Source: Megaleporinus macrocephalus (Eukaryota; Chordata; Actinopteri; Characiformes; Anostomidae). Taken from it: a stretch of DNA of 64,000 nucleotides. The notes below the pieces were generated by a model. It did no database searches, was not told the DNA's origin, and saw only the letters and a list, made by a program, of their open reading frames with translations. This document shows, piece after piece, positions 36,096 to 57,845 of the stretch. The stretch is from NCBI GenBank assembly GCA_021613375.1, contig CM038703.1, positions 17,668,694 to 17,732,693 of the forward strand, given 5' to 3'. Numbering within the stretch: the stretch's first letter is position 1; every line of letters begins with the position of its first letter. A program made the translations under genes and the position numbers.

Positions 36096-36560
36096 CTGTA
36101 TTTTTCTTTGTTTCGAAGCACCAATAAAACATCCTGACTGAAGTACAGTAGTTAAACTAACACGAAACCCATGACACTGTAAAATGGAAACTTATCCTGT
36201 GTGTGATAAATAATATCTAAAAAAAAAAAAAAAGCCAGCAGGCTAAACTGGCTAGCTGGTGAGCTAACAACTATTCAATAACAATGACATATAAGCCACA
36301 GAGTTCAAACAAAAACAATGACACGTGCGTAAATATCGATTTAGAAGCCCCGCCTCAAGTGAAAATACAGGCTAATGTGGAATGTACTAAAACTGGCCGC
36401 ATTCAAGATACTGTAAAACAAAATAAACTCCATCTAAACGAAATTCGCTCCGTCCGAGTTGCTTTTCCCGCAAATGGCGCCAAACAGCGTCGTCCGCTTT
36501 CGCCACACCAAATCCACCAATCAGCAATCGTTTCGTCACATTCCCGCTTAGGATATCGCG
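36096..36560. promoter_or_regulatory. atad5: ATAD5 promoter / non-coding first exon, divergent to PRPSAP2
   Basis: Between the divergent ATAD5 and PRPSAP2 genes lies a segment with E2F-type sites TTTTCCCGC (36463-36471) and TGGCGCCAAA (36475-36484), plus a CCAAT box (36517-36521). A minus-strand donor CAG|GTGAGT at 36096 and an acceptor near 35728 suggest a non-coding ATAD5 first exon. Paired E2F sites fit S-phase expression of a PCNA unloader. Transcription starts are inferred. Confidence 0.6.
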
Positions 36561-36579
36561 TCATTTTAAGAAAGGGCGT

Positions 36580-36640
<61 letters not shown>
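36580..36640. repeat. (AAT)n microsatellite
   Basis: About 20 ATA/AAT units between the ATAD5 promoter motifs and PRPSAP2. Confidence 0.95.
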
Positions 36641-37099
36641 GAAGTGGTTGATTTTTTTTTGTACTGCAGAAACAGAATAAATATAACATAGAATTTACAA
36701 CACAAATTTAGGAATTCTATTCATAATTAATAATCTCTTAAAATAATATTCCAGAATATTCCGTCCCATTCCTATGGTTAATCTTGTTATATTTATGGGT
36801 AAATACTATATTTGCGTTTTTAAGTAAAAAGGCATCACTCGTTCTTTTGTCTTCTGTATGAATAGTTTTGTTGATTATTTCAGTTCACTAAAATTTCCTA
36901 AAAATAATACAGTTGTTAAACTACATTATACATTCTTTAGAAATGTCACAATTCATGGATATTCGAATATTAAAATCCTGTGTCTGTGTCTGCATTTTAT
37001 TAAAACTTGTGAACCACAAAATTATCTAACGTTATATTGTATTCTGCTTGGTCTTGGACTTTTATTTTGAAAAGTTGTGCATTCGTTATTCCTGATTCA

Positions 37100-37920
37100 G
37101 CCCTGTTGCTGTTATTTTCACTTCAGAAATTGAGCTCTGCTTGTGTCAAAGTGTATCAGACGGGAAAGAACGACAGACAAAACTGGTAAGAGAAATCGCC
37201 ATTATTTAGTTTAAAAAAAGAACAATATTTATAAGTTGTGGTATTTGAATAAGGTTGTGATTAGTTGCTGCCTGCTTTTTCATCACTGCTGCTTCTGCTA
37301 GCTAATTAGTTAGCAGCTCACTCCTGTGTAGCTGCATAAGTTAGCAAATGGGGGTCTGTACGTTACAGCTTGATTTTTAGTTTAGCTTACTTGGGATTCT
37401 GGAGGATTTTTTAACGTGTTTGGTGTTCTGCCTGGTTTTGGCAGCGGCTTATAACGCTGAACTACAGAGCTAATAGGGAGCTACTAGTTTAGCCTTATAG
37501 GTTTCTTAGTGTTTTGTCTCGCTCTGGGAAAACCGTGTTGTCAAGAGGCACATGTAGGTCAATATAGTGTTTTTTTTTTCCAACAAGTAGTGAAAAAAGA
37601 ATGTTTTGCTTCTGAAGAGCTGCTGTTTGTAATGTCGTAATGAAGTTTTTCTGGTCACGTCAACCAAATGTAGCTAAATGACTTAAAAGTCTCGCAAAAA
37701 TGTAATTTCACTAACCTTGTATTCTGTAATGTTTATCGTAGCTGAATGTGTCGCATTCTTCTTATTTTTCTTGCAGGATTTGACCAGAAATATTCGCGTT
37801 GTGTGGTGTTAAACTAACATCTGCCTGTGATACTGTTATTAGGAAGGGCTCAGCAGTGCCTGGGAGCCCAGGGAGCCACTGCCTGAGTCCCTTGTGGTAG
37901 TCACCAAGAAACAACTTGAC
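37100..37920 (+). other. prpsap2: PRPSAP2 5' UTR with one intron
   Basis: A donor ACTG|GTAAGAG at 37186 and an acceptor TTCTTGCAG ending at 37776 fit a non-coding first exon spliced to the exon that starts at 37777 and contains the ATG at 37921. Upstream in frame, a stop is reached before any other ATG. The 5' end is approximate. Confidence 0.55.
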
Positions 37921-40900
37921 ATGAGCGCTGCAAAAGGAGGTCTGGTCATTTTTACGGCCAACTCCAACCCCTCCAGCAGGGAGCTGGGTAAAAGGATAGC
38001 AGAGTAGGTTGCTGTTGCAGTAGTCTTTTTTCCTCTTGTTTTAGATTCATATTTACGTTCATAGAATGTTTTTTAGCCATGTTTGTGATGTATCCGTTAC
38101 TCTAACTTCTCATGTCTCCCATACTGTGGTGTGTTATTTGGGCTGATGTATCTTACAGCATAGTGTGCAAGTTTTAACTGTTAACCTGAAAAGGTCACTT
38201 GCCTGTCCCTGGGTTAATAATTCACCTGATCTTTCCTTACTTTATCTACTGTTTCTTGAACTCACCCATGTCTTACTGATAACTTCTGTTTTCTGCTTAT
38301 TCCTACTTGGTTTCGTAATCACACCCATTTGACACAGGCGTTTGGGGGTGGAGCTCGGCAAGGTGCAGGTCTATCAGGAGGCTAACAGAGGTGAGATGAC
38401 CCACACTTTCCCCAATCTCACGTGGTAAGCTGTAACAGAAATGTTTGAAGGTTGGGTGGTGATCTGGAGGGGTGTAACTGTACACAATAACAGCTTCAAT
38501 ATGATTTTTGATTGGATACTAATCTTATCTGTCATGATTTACAGAGTTCTCCAAAAATCCTTTTAGCTTCTGCATGATTTAGTATCATAATATTTATGCA
38601 TTGGTAGACATTACTTATCATGATATTAAGATACTAAGTGCACTAGCAGATCAACATTTAAAAACAGCCGACAAAAACTGTGGGCACAAATTTTTAATCA
38701 GTGGTACATACTGTGTTACAATGAATCCAAACAGCAGTGGTTCTGCTTTCTTTGTAATTAAGCATGCAGTTGTTCAGTGATCTTTAAGTACGGATGATAA
38801 ACACATTATCTCAGAAAAGCATATTGTCTATCACTATAACAAAATATCTGTTTTATTTAACTCTTCAGACACAATAAATGAAATACATCAAGTTAAAACC
38901 CTCAGAACAGACCAAGGGCTCATCACCAAAGCATTTTTAAGTTTAAATTTTTTGCAAACTGTAATGAAATCGTTACACCATCAGTGACTTGATTTGATGA
39001 TTTTTGCATGAAAAGCGCACTTTCACAATGGCAGTCCTGTTAATCCTGTTAACATAATGTAATGGTTGGGGCACAAGCTGAATTGTTGATTTTGCAGTGG
39101 GGCTGTTCATTCTTTGCATTCCTCGCTGTAAAGTGCAGACAAAACAAAGTGGCTGGCTGAGCTAGGGCTCACCAATGAAAATAACACTCTTTGTTCTGTC
39201 TGCATGTATTAATTCTTTACAGTCACACACAATTACAGAAACTATTAAAATATAAAAGTAACAAGTCTTCATTTCTCCTCAGAAACACGAGTTCAGATTC
39301 AGGAATCAGTGCGTGGTAAAGATGTCTTCATCATCCAGACTGTATCAAAGTAAGACTCACATCTTTTGTATTTATTTGTATTCAATATTTAATAAAAAAA
39401 AGTTTTTATTTGAAAGAATAGGAATGTTCAATTTTTTGGGGGTTCACCAGATTTTGAAATTACTGATCAACTTTCGACTCTTTCCCCACAGGGATGTTAA
39501 TACAACCATCATGGAGCTGCTTATCATGGTGTATGCCTGTAGGACCTCCTGTGCCCGGAATATCATCGGAGTCATTCCGTATTTTCCCTACAGTAAACAA
39601 TGCAAAATGAGGAAGAGAGGCTCCATTGTCTCAAAGCTGCTGGCTTCAATGATGTGTAAAGCAGGTAAAGCTGTTTTCCTTGTTTGATTAAATTGTTTAG
39701 CTCAGCACCGTCTGCATGCAACGTGTGTGTTTATTGTTTGCTTATTACACTCTATCTGTGCTGGATTAAATCAACCTGTGTTAAGACAATTTTAGGTCAT
39801 GAATCCATATAGATTGTCTAAATATTTTGTATCAATTTGCTAATTAAATGAACTATTGTAAATGGACCCTGAAGTGTTACAGAATTGGAGGCAAAGCAAT
39901 GTCAGATTTCAAATTCTGGTTGACTTCATCCAGGTCTTACTCATCTCATCACTATGGATTTGCACCAAAAAGAAATCCAAGGTTTCTTCAACATTCCAGT
40001 AGACAACCTGCGAGCGTCTCCGTTTTTGCTACAGTACATTCAAGAAGAGGTATGCCTGTAGTTGCAATGTGGTGTAAAGTCTGTTCTAGAACATTTAGAA
40101 CTGTAACTGGCAGATATTGTGTGAATATTTATTAAACTGTTGTAACAAGCTTCAAGGTTATTCTTTTGTAAATCTGACTCAAAATAAAGCACGTTCTCAG
40201 ATATGTTATTCAGAAGATGGCTTGTTGGACTCTGTATGTGTGTATGCGCCTACATGCACCTTGATTCTTGGTTCCTCCTTTTTCCCTAACATGTAGATCC
40301 CTGACTACAGAAATGCTGTAATTGTGGCCAAGTCTCCAGCATCAGCTAAAAGGTAAGTTCATGGTCCTTTTAAACTCTTTCAAAGAGAGCATGTAACCAA
40401 TGAGCTATAATCTCTGCCTTGTGCTTTGCAGAGCCCAGTCGTTTGCTGAAAGGCTTCGACTGGGCATTGCTGTGATCCATGGTGAAGCGCAGGATGCGGA
40501 ATCAGATCTTGTGGATGGACGACACTCTCCACCAACTGTGAAAAACATGGGAGCCATTCATCCAAGTCTGGAGATACCATGTGAGCACCTTACTTCTGAG
40601 CATTTGGACTATGATTTCTGTGCTGTTAATTGAAAATGGAAAGATCACTTATGTTTCTGTAAATATCTTTGTTGTCTTCATAACCAGTGTTAATTCCAAA
40701 AGAAAAGCCTCCAATAACGGTGGTGGGAGATGTAGGTGGCCGAATTGCCATTATTGTGGTGAGTTTTAAATCTTTTTTTTAAGTGTTACTCAAATACTTA
40801 ACTTGTAATTGCAGTCCTAACACAAAAGATACCAGTTTGTTCTGCCATATAGGTAACAGGAACGCAATGAAAAATTCAGCTAATTGACAGCACCTATAAA

Positions 40901-42069
40901 TAAGTACAAATCCTCCACGTCTTATACTGAACATTTTGAATTTTACAGGTTTTAGCTGTAAAAATAAAAATAAATAAATAAATAAATAATCGTCCTTCAA
41001 CTTAAATGTCGTCAACCAGAGAAAACAACTCTGTATAACTTAGCTGATAAAAGTGAATGTAACAGTGTCAAATACGATTAAGAAACATTCATGCACTCAT
41101 AATTGATTGTGTTTTTTGGGCTATAATAATTTTAATGAATGCTGACACTGATCAAGGTGGTTTACATTGTTATGAAAAAAGTAAAGTTGCAAAAAATGAG
41201 TAAAATATCTAGCCAGCCTTGTGTTGGCTTAAGTTGGTTCCTAATTTTTTTGGACTGTAGCTAATGGTCAGTGCTGCAGCCACAGTCAAACTTAATACTG
41301 TACCTAACATTTCATTGTCGCTTTATTAACAACACAGTTGTTAATAACAACACAGTTGTATCACTCTGGTGAAAAGGTAGCAAGGTAAACTCGTTTGACT
41401 GGCACACTCTCTTCTGCTGCAGCAGTGAGATGACAGTTAAACTACCAGCGTGCGACACATTCATGGAGATATGAAAAAATAACAGTAAGATGCAGAAACA
41501 TAAAAAATCTTATTGAATTATGTAGAGGTATAACCCATATGAATGCTTTCAGTGTAATTCAGTTGCATGAAACACATTCCTCACTCTGTGCTATTTTGGC
41601 TTGATCAGATTAAGAGGTTTTTGTTTTTTTTCCTCCCTCCAATTATAGGATGATATAATTGATGATGTGGATAGTTTTCTAGCAGCGGCTGACACACTGA
41701 AGGAGCGAGGTGCCTACAAAATCTTTGTCATGGCCACTCATGGAATCCTCTCGTCTGATGCACCTCGTCTCATAGAGGAGTCTGCTATCGACGAGGTCTG
41801 TAATTGGGTGTTACTGGTATAAAACAATTGTCTGTTACTAGCAATTAAAAAAAGAATGAGCCTGCATATGTATTTGCTTCAAGCTGTTTTGCCCTTCGTC
41901 CCCCCTGCAGGTGGTTGTCACAAACACCATTCCACATGAGATCCAGAAACTGCAGTGCCCCAAGATCAAGACAGTCGACATTAGCATGATTCTTTCCGAA
42001 GCAATTCGCCGCATCCACAACGGAGAATCAATGTCTTACCTTTTCCGCAACATAGGCATGGATGATTGA
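37921..42069 (+). CDS. prpsap2: Phosphoribosyl pyrophosphate synthetase-associated protein 2
   Basis: Non-catalytic relative of PRPP synthetase that associates with PRPS1/2 and restrains PRPP formation in the cytosol. Exons: 37921-38003, 38338-38390, 39283-39349, 39492-39664, 39934-40049, 40297-40352, 40432-40580, 40688-40758, 41649-41795, 41911-42069. Total 1074 nt, 357 residues, matching the shorter vertebrate form that starts M..(T/A)KGGLV. Seen: N-terminal Pribosyltran_N domain (about 8-165), C-terminal phosphoribosyltransferase fold with [20 protein letters not shown] near 230-250, and the conserved end [16 protein letters not shown]2 is preferred over PRPSAP1 because of details such as [19 protein letters not shown] and the FAM83G/GRAP neighbourhood. 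The gene appears intact. A polyadenylation signal AATAAA lies at 42967-42972, implying a 3' UTR of about 0.9 kb. Confidence 0.95.
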
Positions 42070-42985
42070 CAGCCTGGCCGGCTGCTGCCCAACCACTGCC
42101 AGTTGTGTAATGTGCACAGAGATCCATTTCCCCTCTTTATATGTATGTACATGTGGCCAAGAGTCAAAAATGCATTTTTTTTGTTCTTGCTAATGTTTTT
42201 GTTGTGTAGCTTGCTACATTGTATTCTGTGTTCATGTGCTCAAAGGCCACTATCATTTGTGAGATGTTTAATTTTGTGATGTAAGTTTACTCATTAATTG
42301 CTGCGGTGGAATTCTCTGGATTTGTGTTTTTCACTGGATTTGAACGCTGGATTGATACCCCTTGGAACACATGATCAGGGGCAAAGTGCTCTGTTGTGTC
42401 ACAGGTTTTAGCGAAAGGGATGTTTTGTTCTAGTTCTTGGGGAGTCAGGACTCCTGCATGTGGCCAACAACAACAGATAGTAATACAGTAGTCCTCTGTT
42501 AGCACGATGTCTGAATACTGTACATTGCCTCAAGACTTGTGTAATCACTGTGCCACTGGTCAATTATCGTGTAATTGATTTGGTTAGTGCTGGGCAGCAC
42601 TTATGATAGATTTATTGAATATTTATTTTTTACAAGAAGATTAAATGCAAATTTCCACTGCAGACATTTAATGTGCAGTTTTCGATTGCCGCTTAAATTA
42701 GAAGTAGAGAGACATAGTAATGTACAGAGCTGAATGTTACTCATGCTAAGATGCTGAAGCATTAGTGGAGCATATATAAAAGCTTTTGCCAATAAGGGGA
42801 CCATCGGAGCGTTTTTGCTTCATAACTCAAGTAGTGGTCATAATTCCGCTGTGTGTTGCCTAAGAGAACTTGATGTTTCTCTCATTTTCTGGTCAAATGC
42901 AGGGTTTTTGTTATGGTACTAATCTATCAGGCTTTTATATTTATTCACTGCAATTGAGTATGAATGAATAAATAAAATAATATAA
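42070..42985 (+). other. prpsap2: PRPSAP2 3' UTR (inferred)
   Basis: Runs from the PRPSAP2 stop codon to overlapping AATAAA signals at 42967-42976. The extent is inferred from these signals only. Confidence 0.5.
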
Positions 42986-43364
42986 AGAAGAATATTCTGA
43001 TTGTATGTGTTTTATGTGTAAACCTAGATTTTAAAAAAGGTTGTGAAATGCTAATGAAAATGGAAAGTGGCGATTATGTTACTTTTTTTGTTTTTTTTGT
43101 TTTTAGAGCTGTTTTTGACATTGAAGCTATGAACTTATCAGTGCCGCTATGGTGCATGAGTTTGTTGCCAGTCAACATGGGGACCCCCCACCCCAAATAG
43201 CAGGGTTTTTTTCTTTTCACACTACCTGCAACACAGTCCAAAAAAAGCTTAGGCAGAAGTATATTTAACACTGGTTATTTAACACTTGGCTTTATAAATG
43301 TTTGTGTAAATTAAAACACCAATGGGTAGTTTTAATAATCAGGGTCTTTAGTGCTTGATAATGT

Positions 43365-43468
43365 GAGATACATATTCAAGGTCTGCATTTTGTGAGGTCA
43401 GTGTGTTCTAGTCAGGGAGATACATATTCAAGGTCCGCATTTTGTGAGGTCAGTGTGTTCTAGTCAGG
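43365..43468. repeat. 52-bp tandem duplication
   Basis: Two adjacent copies, 43365-43416 and 43417-43468, differ at a single base (T/C) near the start (GGTCTGCATT versus GGTCCGCATT). Confidence 0.95.
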
Positions 43469-44215
43469 CAGTCACTGACTGCAAATGATCTATGACTAAG
43501 TATAAAACAAAATAGGTCTTTATATATGCATTTATAATTTTAGTCCAGTTTCTTTTGGGCTACGTGAAAAATTACTGTAATCCCTAAACGGTTAATGCAA
43601 TATATATTTTTAAGCCCATTAAATGAAAGTGAAAGTTTACACTTTACTGCTTCATTTTCTATCCATTATGACGGTTTACAGTGGCAAAATTAACAAACTG
43701 ACTGTGTACCTTTCAGCACTGATATTGTCATAGCCACTAATACACCACCATACCAAGATTTTTATACTTTGTGCTGGTAACTAGTTAATCATTTTGTTTT
43801 TTGGCTGAGTGGCTGTTGTGCATTGTTGGTGCAGCAATGAACAGTATTTAATGACAAGGGTTTTGAGTATTGCTCAGACCATGTGGTGACGTCAGTCACA
43901 GAATCATGCTAATTTCTAATGCAGTGCAATCTGAGGAATCAAAGGTCATGAGCATTCATTTGTGGTTTTCACCCTTCATGCACAGACATTTCTCTGAATC
44001 TCCTGACACTTGATGTTATGCACAGGGGCTGAAATACCTATAATAACAATGTTTTGTTCTTAAACTGTTAGCTAATTCATTGATGTATTTTTCACCAGGC
44101 CTTAACTTCTTGCTCATAAAAGATCAGGCCTTGTGTGGATCACTGCATCACTTTTTTTATAGTCTCAAAATTCCCTCCTAAAGCAGGCATTAGTTTCGCA
44201 ATGAGGGTATATATG

Positions 44216-44348
44216 GTATTAAACGTTCAATATCTTGTCTTTGCACTGTTTTCATTCAAGTACAGTTCAAAGTGGATTTACAAATCACCGCTTTCTGTTT
44301 TTATTTTAATCTCACGTTCTGTCCCATCTTTTTTGGAATTGAAGTTTG
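44216..44348 (+). repeat. Teleost-type interspersed repeat fragment
   Basis: It contains the series GATTTACAAATCACCGCTTT, then CTGTTTTTATTT and a TCCCATCTTTTTTGGAATTG end, close to a very widespread fish repeat end (ATTTGCAAATCATT...CCCAACTTTTTTGGAATTG). Assigned from memory of that pattern; the family name is not certain. Confidence 0.5.
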
Positions 44349-44586
44349 TAAGTATAATGTAAACTGCATGATCTCTCAACTTCAGCGGTGAGGTCAGCAG
44401 AGGGCACTCCATGCACAGCATGCATAAAAACTGCATGAAAGATTAACCCAGAGTGGTTAATGCTGTCAGTCGAGTGGTTTAGGGCATATATTATGCAGTA
44501 GATCTGATTTCATAACTCATCACCTAAATGTGCTCTGACAGCTCTGTTGTGCTCCTGTTGGTAATTGTGAGGCTGCTGCGGTGTCG

Positions 44587-44587
<1 letters not shown>

Positions 44588-44621
<34 letters not shown>
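44588..44621. repeat. (GT)n microsatellite
   Basis: About 16 GT units. Confidence 0.95.
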
Positions 44622-44623
<2 letters not shown>

Positions 44624-47403
44624 TCCCCAGGAAAAGGGTGTGAATCCCTGATCATCTGTTTTAACAACCTCTCATGCACAGTGTGCAGGTGGTTCACAGT
44701 AGGACAGGGGAAATGACGGGGGACTTAGTGGAATATCCATGCATTGTCTCTGCATTTTGTTTTTATAAATGCTTAGCAGGGTCCAAAGGGGGAGGGGGGG
44801 GGGTGTTATTTCTACACTTCTTTTAACAAGAGGAACTAGATGTGTTTTCAGGCATACAGCTGCTATCCTTTAAAATCTTGAGTGCCTAAAAAGCTTCTAA
44901 ATCTTCTCCTCACGTCTTAACAGATTTGATTTCCAGACCTACAGTCTCCACTAATCACTTTCATCAGTATCCTTCCTCATTATTTCTCAATTACAGCTCT
45001 ATATACCACAATGCAGTTTAAAACCTATAAAGCACTTAAAAGCACAAGCTGTTTTCATGATGAACTCCCAAATCTGTCTGGCGTTCATTCCACTTTCACA
45101 TCCACAACTTAAAAAGGACATAGAACCCATCTGTGACATTGTTTTACAACACGTTTGCTTTTTTTCCTAAGCGGATAATAACATAATGGATCCAAGGTTG
45201 ATGATAATATTAATAATAACACATTCTATTTATATAGCACATTTCTTAGACCCAAGGTTTCTGATAACTAACTCTCTGTTTCTCAGCTCCAGTCCTGTAT
45301 TACAGCTCTGTGTTCTCTCCGCTCTAAAAGAGTCCAGGATGTGATGATTTTTGGATGTATGGTATATGATATAGGCAAGGCACAGTGCAGGTGCACTATG
45401 GTACTGATCACAGAGTACTTCATATGACCATATCTATTAAATATATGGTTTTAATGATTGTTGTTAAGTCACTGGTGAAAATACTAAACCTACAGGACAC
45501 TGACTACTGAAGTCCAATCAATGTATTTCTTCATAGTAAACACACACACAGACAATTTGGTTTTTCTCAGCAGAATTCTGTTCAAGCACAATGTCCAAAC
45601 TAAAGAGACACCAGAAGACTTCCAAAGTAAAATTGTTAATGCTCAGATCAGCGAAGGTTACACAGATCTTCTTTCATCCATAGCAGTTGGGAACTCGCAG
45701 GGCCTTCAGAACCTTCAGATAATAGATAATTTTCAGTTTTTGAAAAAAAAAAAAGGTCACCTGGCCAATGAGGAATTGTTTTCCTTTGTCGTATGTTGGT
45801 AAATACAGCTAAGCAAGGTCTCTTATTGGTTCAAGACTTGACGAAAAAGCCCAATGTGATTAATTATAAGCATCTTTATAACGTGACAAAGGAATCCACC
45901 AATCACGTGTCATTTCCTATAACCAATATTCTGAGAGAAACTCAGTGACAGTAGCTCTATACCAGCCCTCTCTACTGAAACAGTCATTGTTAAACTGCTA
46001 CAGAGTAAAACATATGTCTGTCTGAGCTTTAAGAAAAGCCCACAGTTTAAATACTCACTATGTATTTCTAGTTTGACAAATACAATCTAGAGGTTGTACT
46101 ACTGGACAAAAGGACTAAAAGTGTATGTTTTGGGTAAATGTTTGTATTGTGTTGTGTTTGGAGAAAAACACTAAACCACATCCCAACGCTAAAGCAGGGA
46201 GAGAGTGCAATGGGATGCGACTGCTTTGCTGCCTTAGGGCTTCAATCACTGAGGGGAACCCGGAACAAGTTATTAGACCCTGGGCACAAATATCTAGTGA
46301 GCCCATTTCTGTCTGACATGACCTTTTTGGGTGGTCATGGAATTAGTTACAACATCACAGCAGGTTACATAACAGTACGTAAACACATAATTTTTCCATT
46401 CAGTATGAAATAACAGCAAAGCTGCACACGAGAACCCAGGTTATCATAAACCCAACAATCAATGCAACACTTTCCTATGAGACTGGCATCCGGTCTTCAC
46501 AACACAGCATTTTTTTTTTTTACAACTCTGCTTCGGAACTTTAAGTTTCAGGCCTCGCAGATCCATTCATGCAGAAACTTTTTTTTACTCATGAGCTCAA
46601 TATTCACACCATGTTGACATTTCATATGTCTCCGGAGGTCCTTTATATTTTAGTTGTGTGTATTTGGTTGGTGTGAAAAACACCCACATGTGGTTTTACA
46701 CGCCTATTTAAACCCTATGGTTTGGTCCTAGAATTTAACAAGCGGTTTTCTCTTGTTTGGTGAGCTCATGAATAATTTGATGAGCTCTGCTCTGATTCGC
46801 TGGTTTACAATGAAACACTGTGATGATCACACAGAAGCCACACGTAGAAAATAAAATAAAATGAACCTCTGTAAATAAAGTTGAAGTTTAAGATGATCAG
46901 CTTTAGCCATCAAAAATGGATAACACCACACAGCTTGGCTGGTACTGGTGGGGTTGTGATGCTATTACAGGTGGAACTGCTTGATATTGTCTAAGGTTTG
47001 TCCTAACAATTTGAATGTAAATTAAAGTCCTGTACCTTGTTAAAAATGTGGGAGCTTAAGTTGGCTTTCTATTCAGGAGCTTGTTTTGCAAATTTTACAT
47101 CCCACCTTAAATAGAATTACATTTTGTACAAGCTGTAGCATTTAAGCTGAGACAGAACATAAGATTAAAAAGTTGGTAAATAGGAAGCCAGCATCAGCCA
47201 GCAATGCCTGTTAACAGTTTGGATCCTTGGAAGGGCAATGTAAAGTGCTGACATCCTCTTCAAAGCTTGGAACTCTAGATTTCTTCACATAGTCCACAAT
47301 CTTCTTTGCTGTTGATCAGTTGTTGCCATATGTAATTTTTGGTTAACAGTGTAGGATTTTTAATTTGGCCCATTTTATTTTATCCACCTGTTTTGCAAAT
47401 ATG

Positions 47404-47405
<2 letters not shown>

Positions 47406-47489
<84 letters not shown>
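47406..47489. repeat. (AT)n microsatellite, long
   Basis: About 42 uninterrupted AT units; self-complementary, so likely to be length-variable and hard to assemble. Confidence 0.95.
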
Positions 47490-47491
<2 letters not shown>

Positions 47492-48826
47492 AGCACTGTG
47501 CCTGGTTCCCATCACAATCATGAACATTTCTGACTGTAAGTTTCTCTAGAATGGCACATTCCATATAACAGTTTTGTTTGTATTATAACAATTTAATTAT
47601 AAAGAGAAAATATCCTCTTTTATTTTTTAAGAGTCTTTCCCACCATCTAAGTCTGCGAATACACTGGAATGTTTCTTACCTAAAAGAACAGCAATGCGCT
47701 TTATAAACCCAACATGTGACCATTTGAGTATAGCTAAAGAACACATCCTTTTTTCTGTCTCTCCTTCCCTCTCTCACTCTCTAAAATGTTGCAGCAGCCC
47801 TTACAGCTACAATTTGCCTGCTGCTGCTGATATGACACATTTGCTTGCTGTATAAGCATAAAGCTCATACAGATCGTACTGGGAGAATATTTGAATTGAT
47901 AATCGCTTCTCAAAAATTGATCTGAAAACTTGTGCTTTGCAATTTTCAACTTCCAACTGCTCTGTTGTCATTGTGAGCCAAAGGTAATGTGTAGTCAGCA
48001 CAAAGCTTTTGTAATTTTTTTTTATTTTAGAAATGTAAAATATTGCTCATTACAGAATCAACCATCACCTAGTCTGTCTGAATGCCATTTCATTGTGGGT
48101 ACCTCTCATAAACTGCCATCCTCTAGACCTCAGTCCTCGGGGCTCAAATGGTCCATACTGTTGCTCTGTTCTAGCTCCCAACACTCCTGTAGCAGGTATC
48201 CAGTGGTTTTTATGGCTTGGGAGCTGTGAACTATCATGAAGACTCGTTAAGGAACTACCACTCTAGGCTAAACAGATTAAGTCAAGTTTTAAGACATGAA
48301 GCTGGTCCAGAAACAGTATTTCTTTGTTCGCATTCAACATCTGGACTGCCTTTTGTCTAGCAGTACACCAGGACATAGTCATTTTGTGTCAGGACTTGAG
48401 GATATAAAGATTTAATCACACTCCTGGTTGTTTATTTCCTGCAGAATAAAACAGACCATTTCCATATAAATAGCTAATCATACTGCCAATTACACTGCTT
48501 TCTCTGAGAGATGCAAATATATGGCCTCTATGTAATTTGCAGTAAGAATGTAACGTTAAATGGCTGGAGGTGTGTGCAAACCTGATGAGGTAGCAGCACC
48601 GCAGCAAGAGGAACAGTGCCTGGGTTCACTCAGGCAAGCAAAAGCATATTCATATCACAAGCAGACTGCCTACTTTTGGGTCTCTGTCAAAGCCTTAACC
48701 AGGCTAGAGCTTTGGGCAGCACATGTTCACATTTTGTGAAATTTTATCAACAGACAATAACACTAACACAAAACGTATCAGGAGGCTAAAAGTACTGTTC
48801 TTGTTCTTTTTTCTTAATACTTGGGG

Positions 48827-57399
<8,573 letters not shown>

Positions 57400-57564
57400 C
57401 AGGCTTTTGGATCCAAGAGGAAACGAACTGAAGGTTCACATAGAATGAAAAAACACGCTGGTCATTTATTCCATATGCGCAGCTGGCTGGATGATAACCT
57501 GTGGAATGTGCACTGCATTCGGTTGTTTTTACCCACCTGTACTCACACTAACTCCGCCTCCGGT

Positions 57565-57845
57565 GCTGGGATTGGATAGTGGTTAATGCTCACAAACGGG
57601 CCGCAGAAGAATTTGTTAGTGTAAACTTATAGCCAATCAGAGCGCGGCAAGCGGGGACGTACAGGCCAATCATAGCACAGGAAGCAGGCATTCTACTAGC
57701 GAACTGAACAGGCTCCTTAACCATTCAGAGCACGGAAAGCGGCAAATCCACTAGCCAATCAGAACGTAGGAGCCACACAACTGACCAATTAGACCGTTGC
57801 CCCTTACCTGTGCACGCGCCCGCTCGCCCAGTCACGTGACGGCAT
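57565..57845. promoter_or_regulatory. fam83g: FAM83G upstream region with CCAAT-box array and palindromic E-box
   Basis: CCAAT motifs on the plus strand lie at 57633, 57666, 57755 and 57785, with a degenerate CCATT at 57721; an ATTGG (opposite strand) lies at 57571. Most spacings are 30-34 nt. The perfect palindrome GTCACGTGAC sits at 57831-57840. It lies 170-450 nt upstream of the FAM83G ATG and is inferred to be its promoter/enhancer region. Confidence 0.55.

Larger units (their letters stand above)
42986..48826. other. Gene-free interval between PRPSAP2 and FAM83G
   Basis: No coding exon was recognised on either strand. In human this interval holds most of SLC5A10, with exons expected to encode transmembrane segments; none were seen. 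The stretch holds a 52-bp tandem duplication, microsatellites and at least one repeat fragment of a type common in teleosts (44216-44348). Short open frames such as 46125-46413 look like chance. Confidence 0.55.

Noticed and set aside
36284..36705. Open frames on both strands across the AAT microsatellite
   Set aside because: Poly-Ile translations of the repeat; the surrounding DNA is the ATAD5/PRPSAP2 promoter region.
42986..48826. Search for SLC5A10 exons
   Set aside because: No stretch encodes sodium/glucose-transporter-like membrane segments with splice sites, so no call was made.
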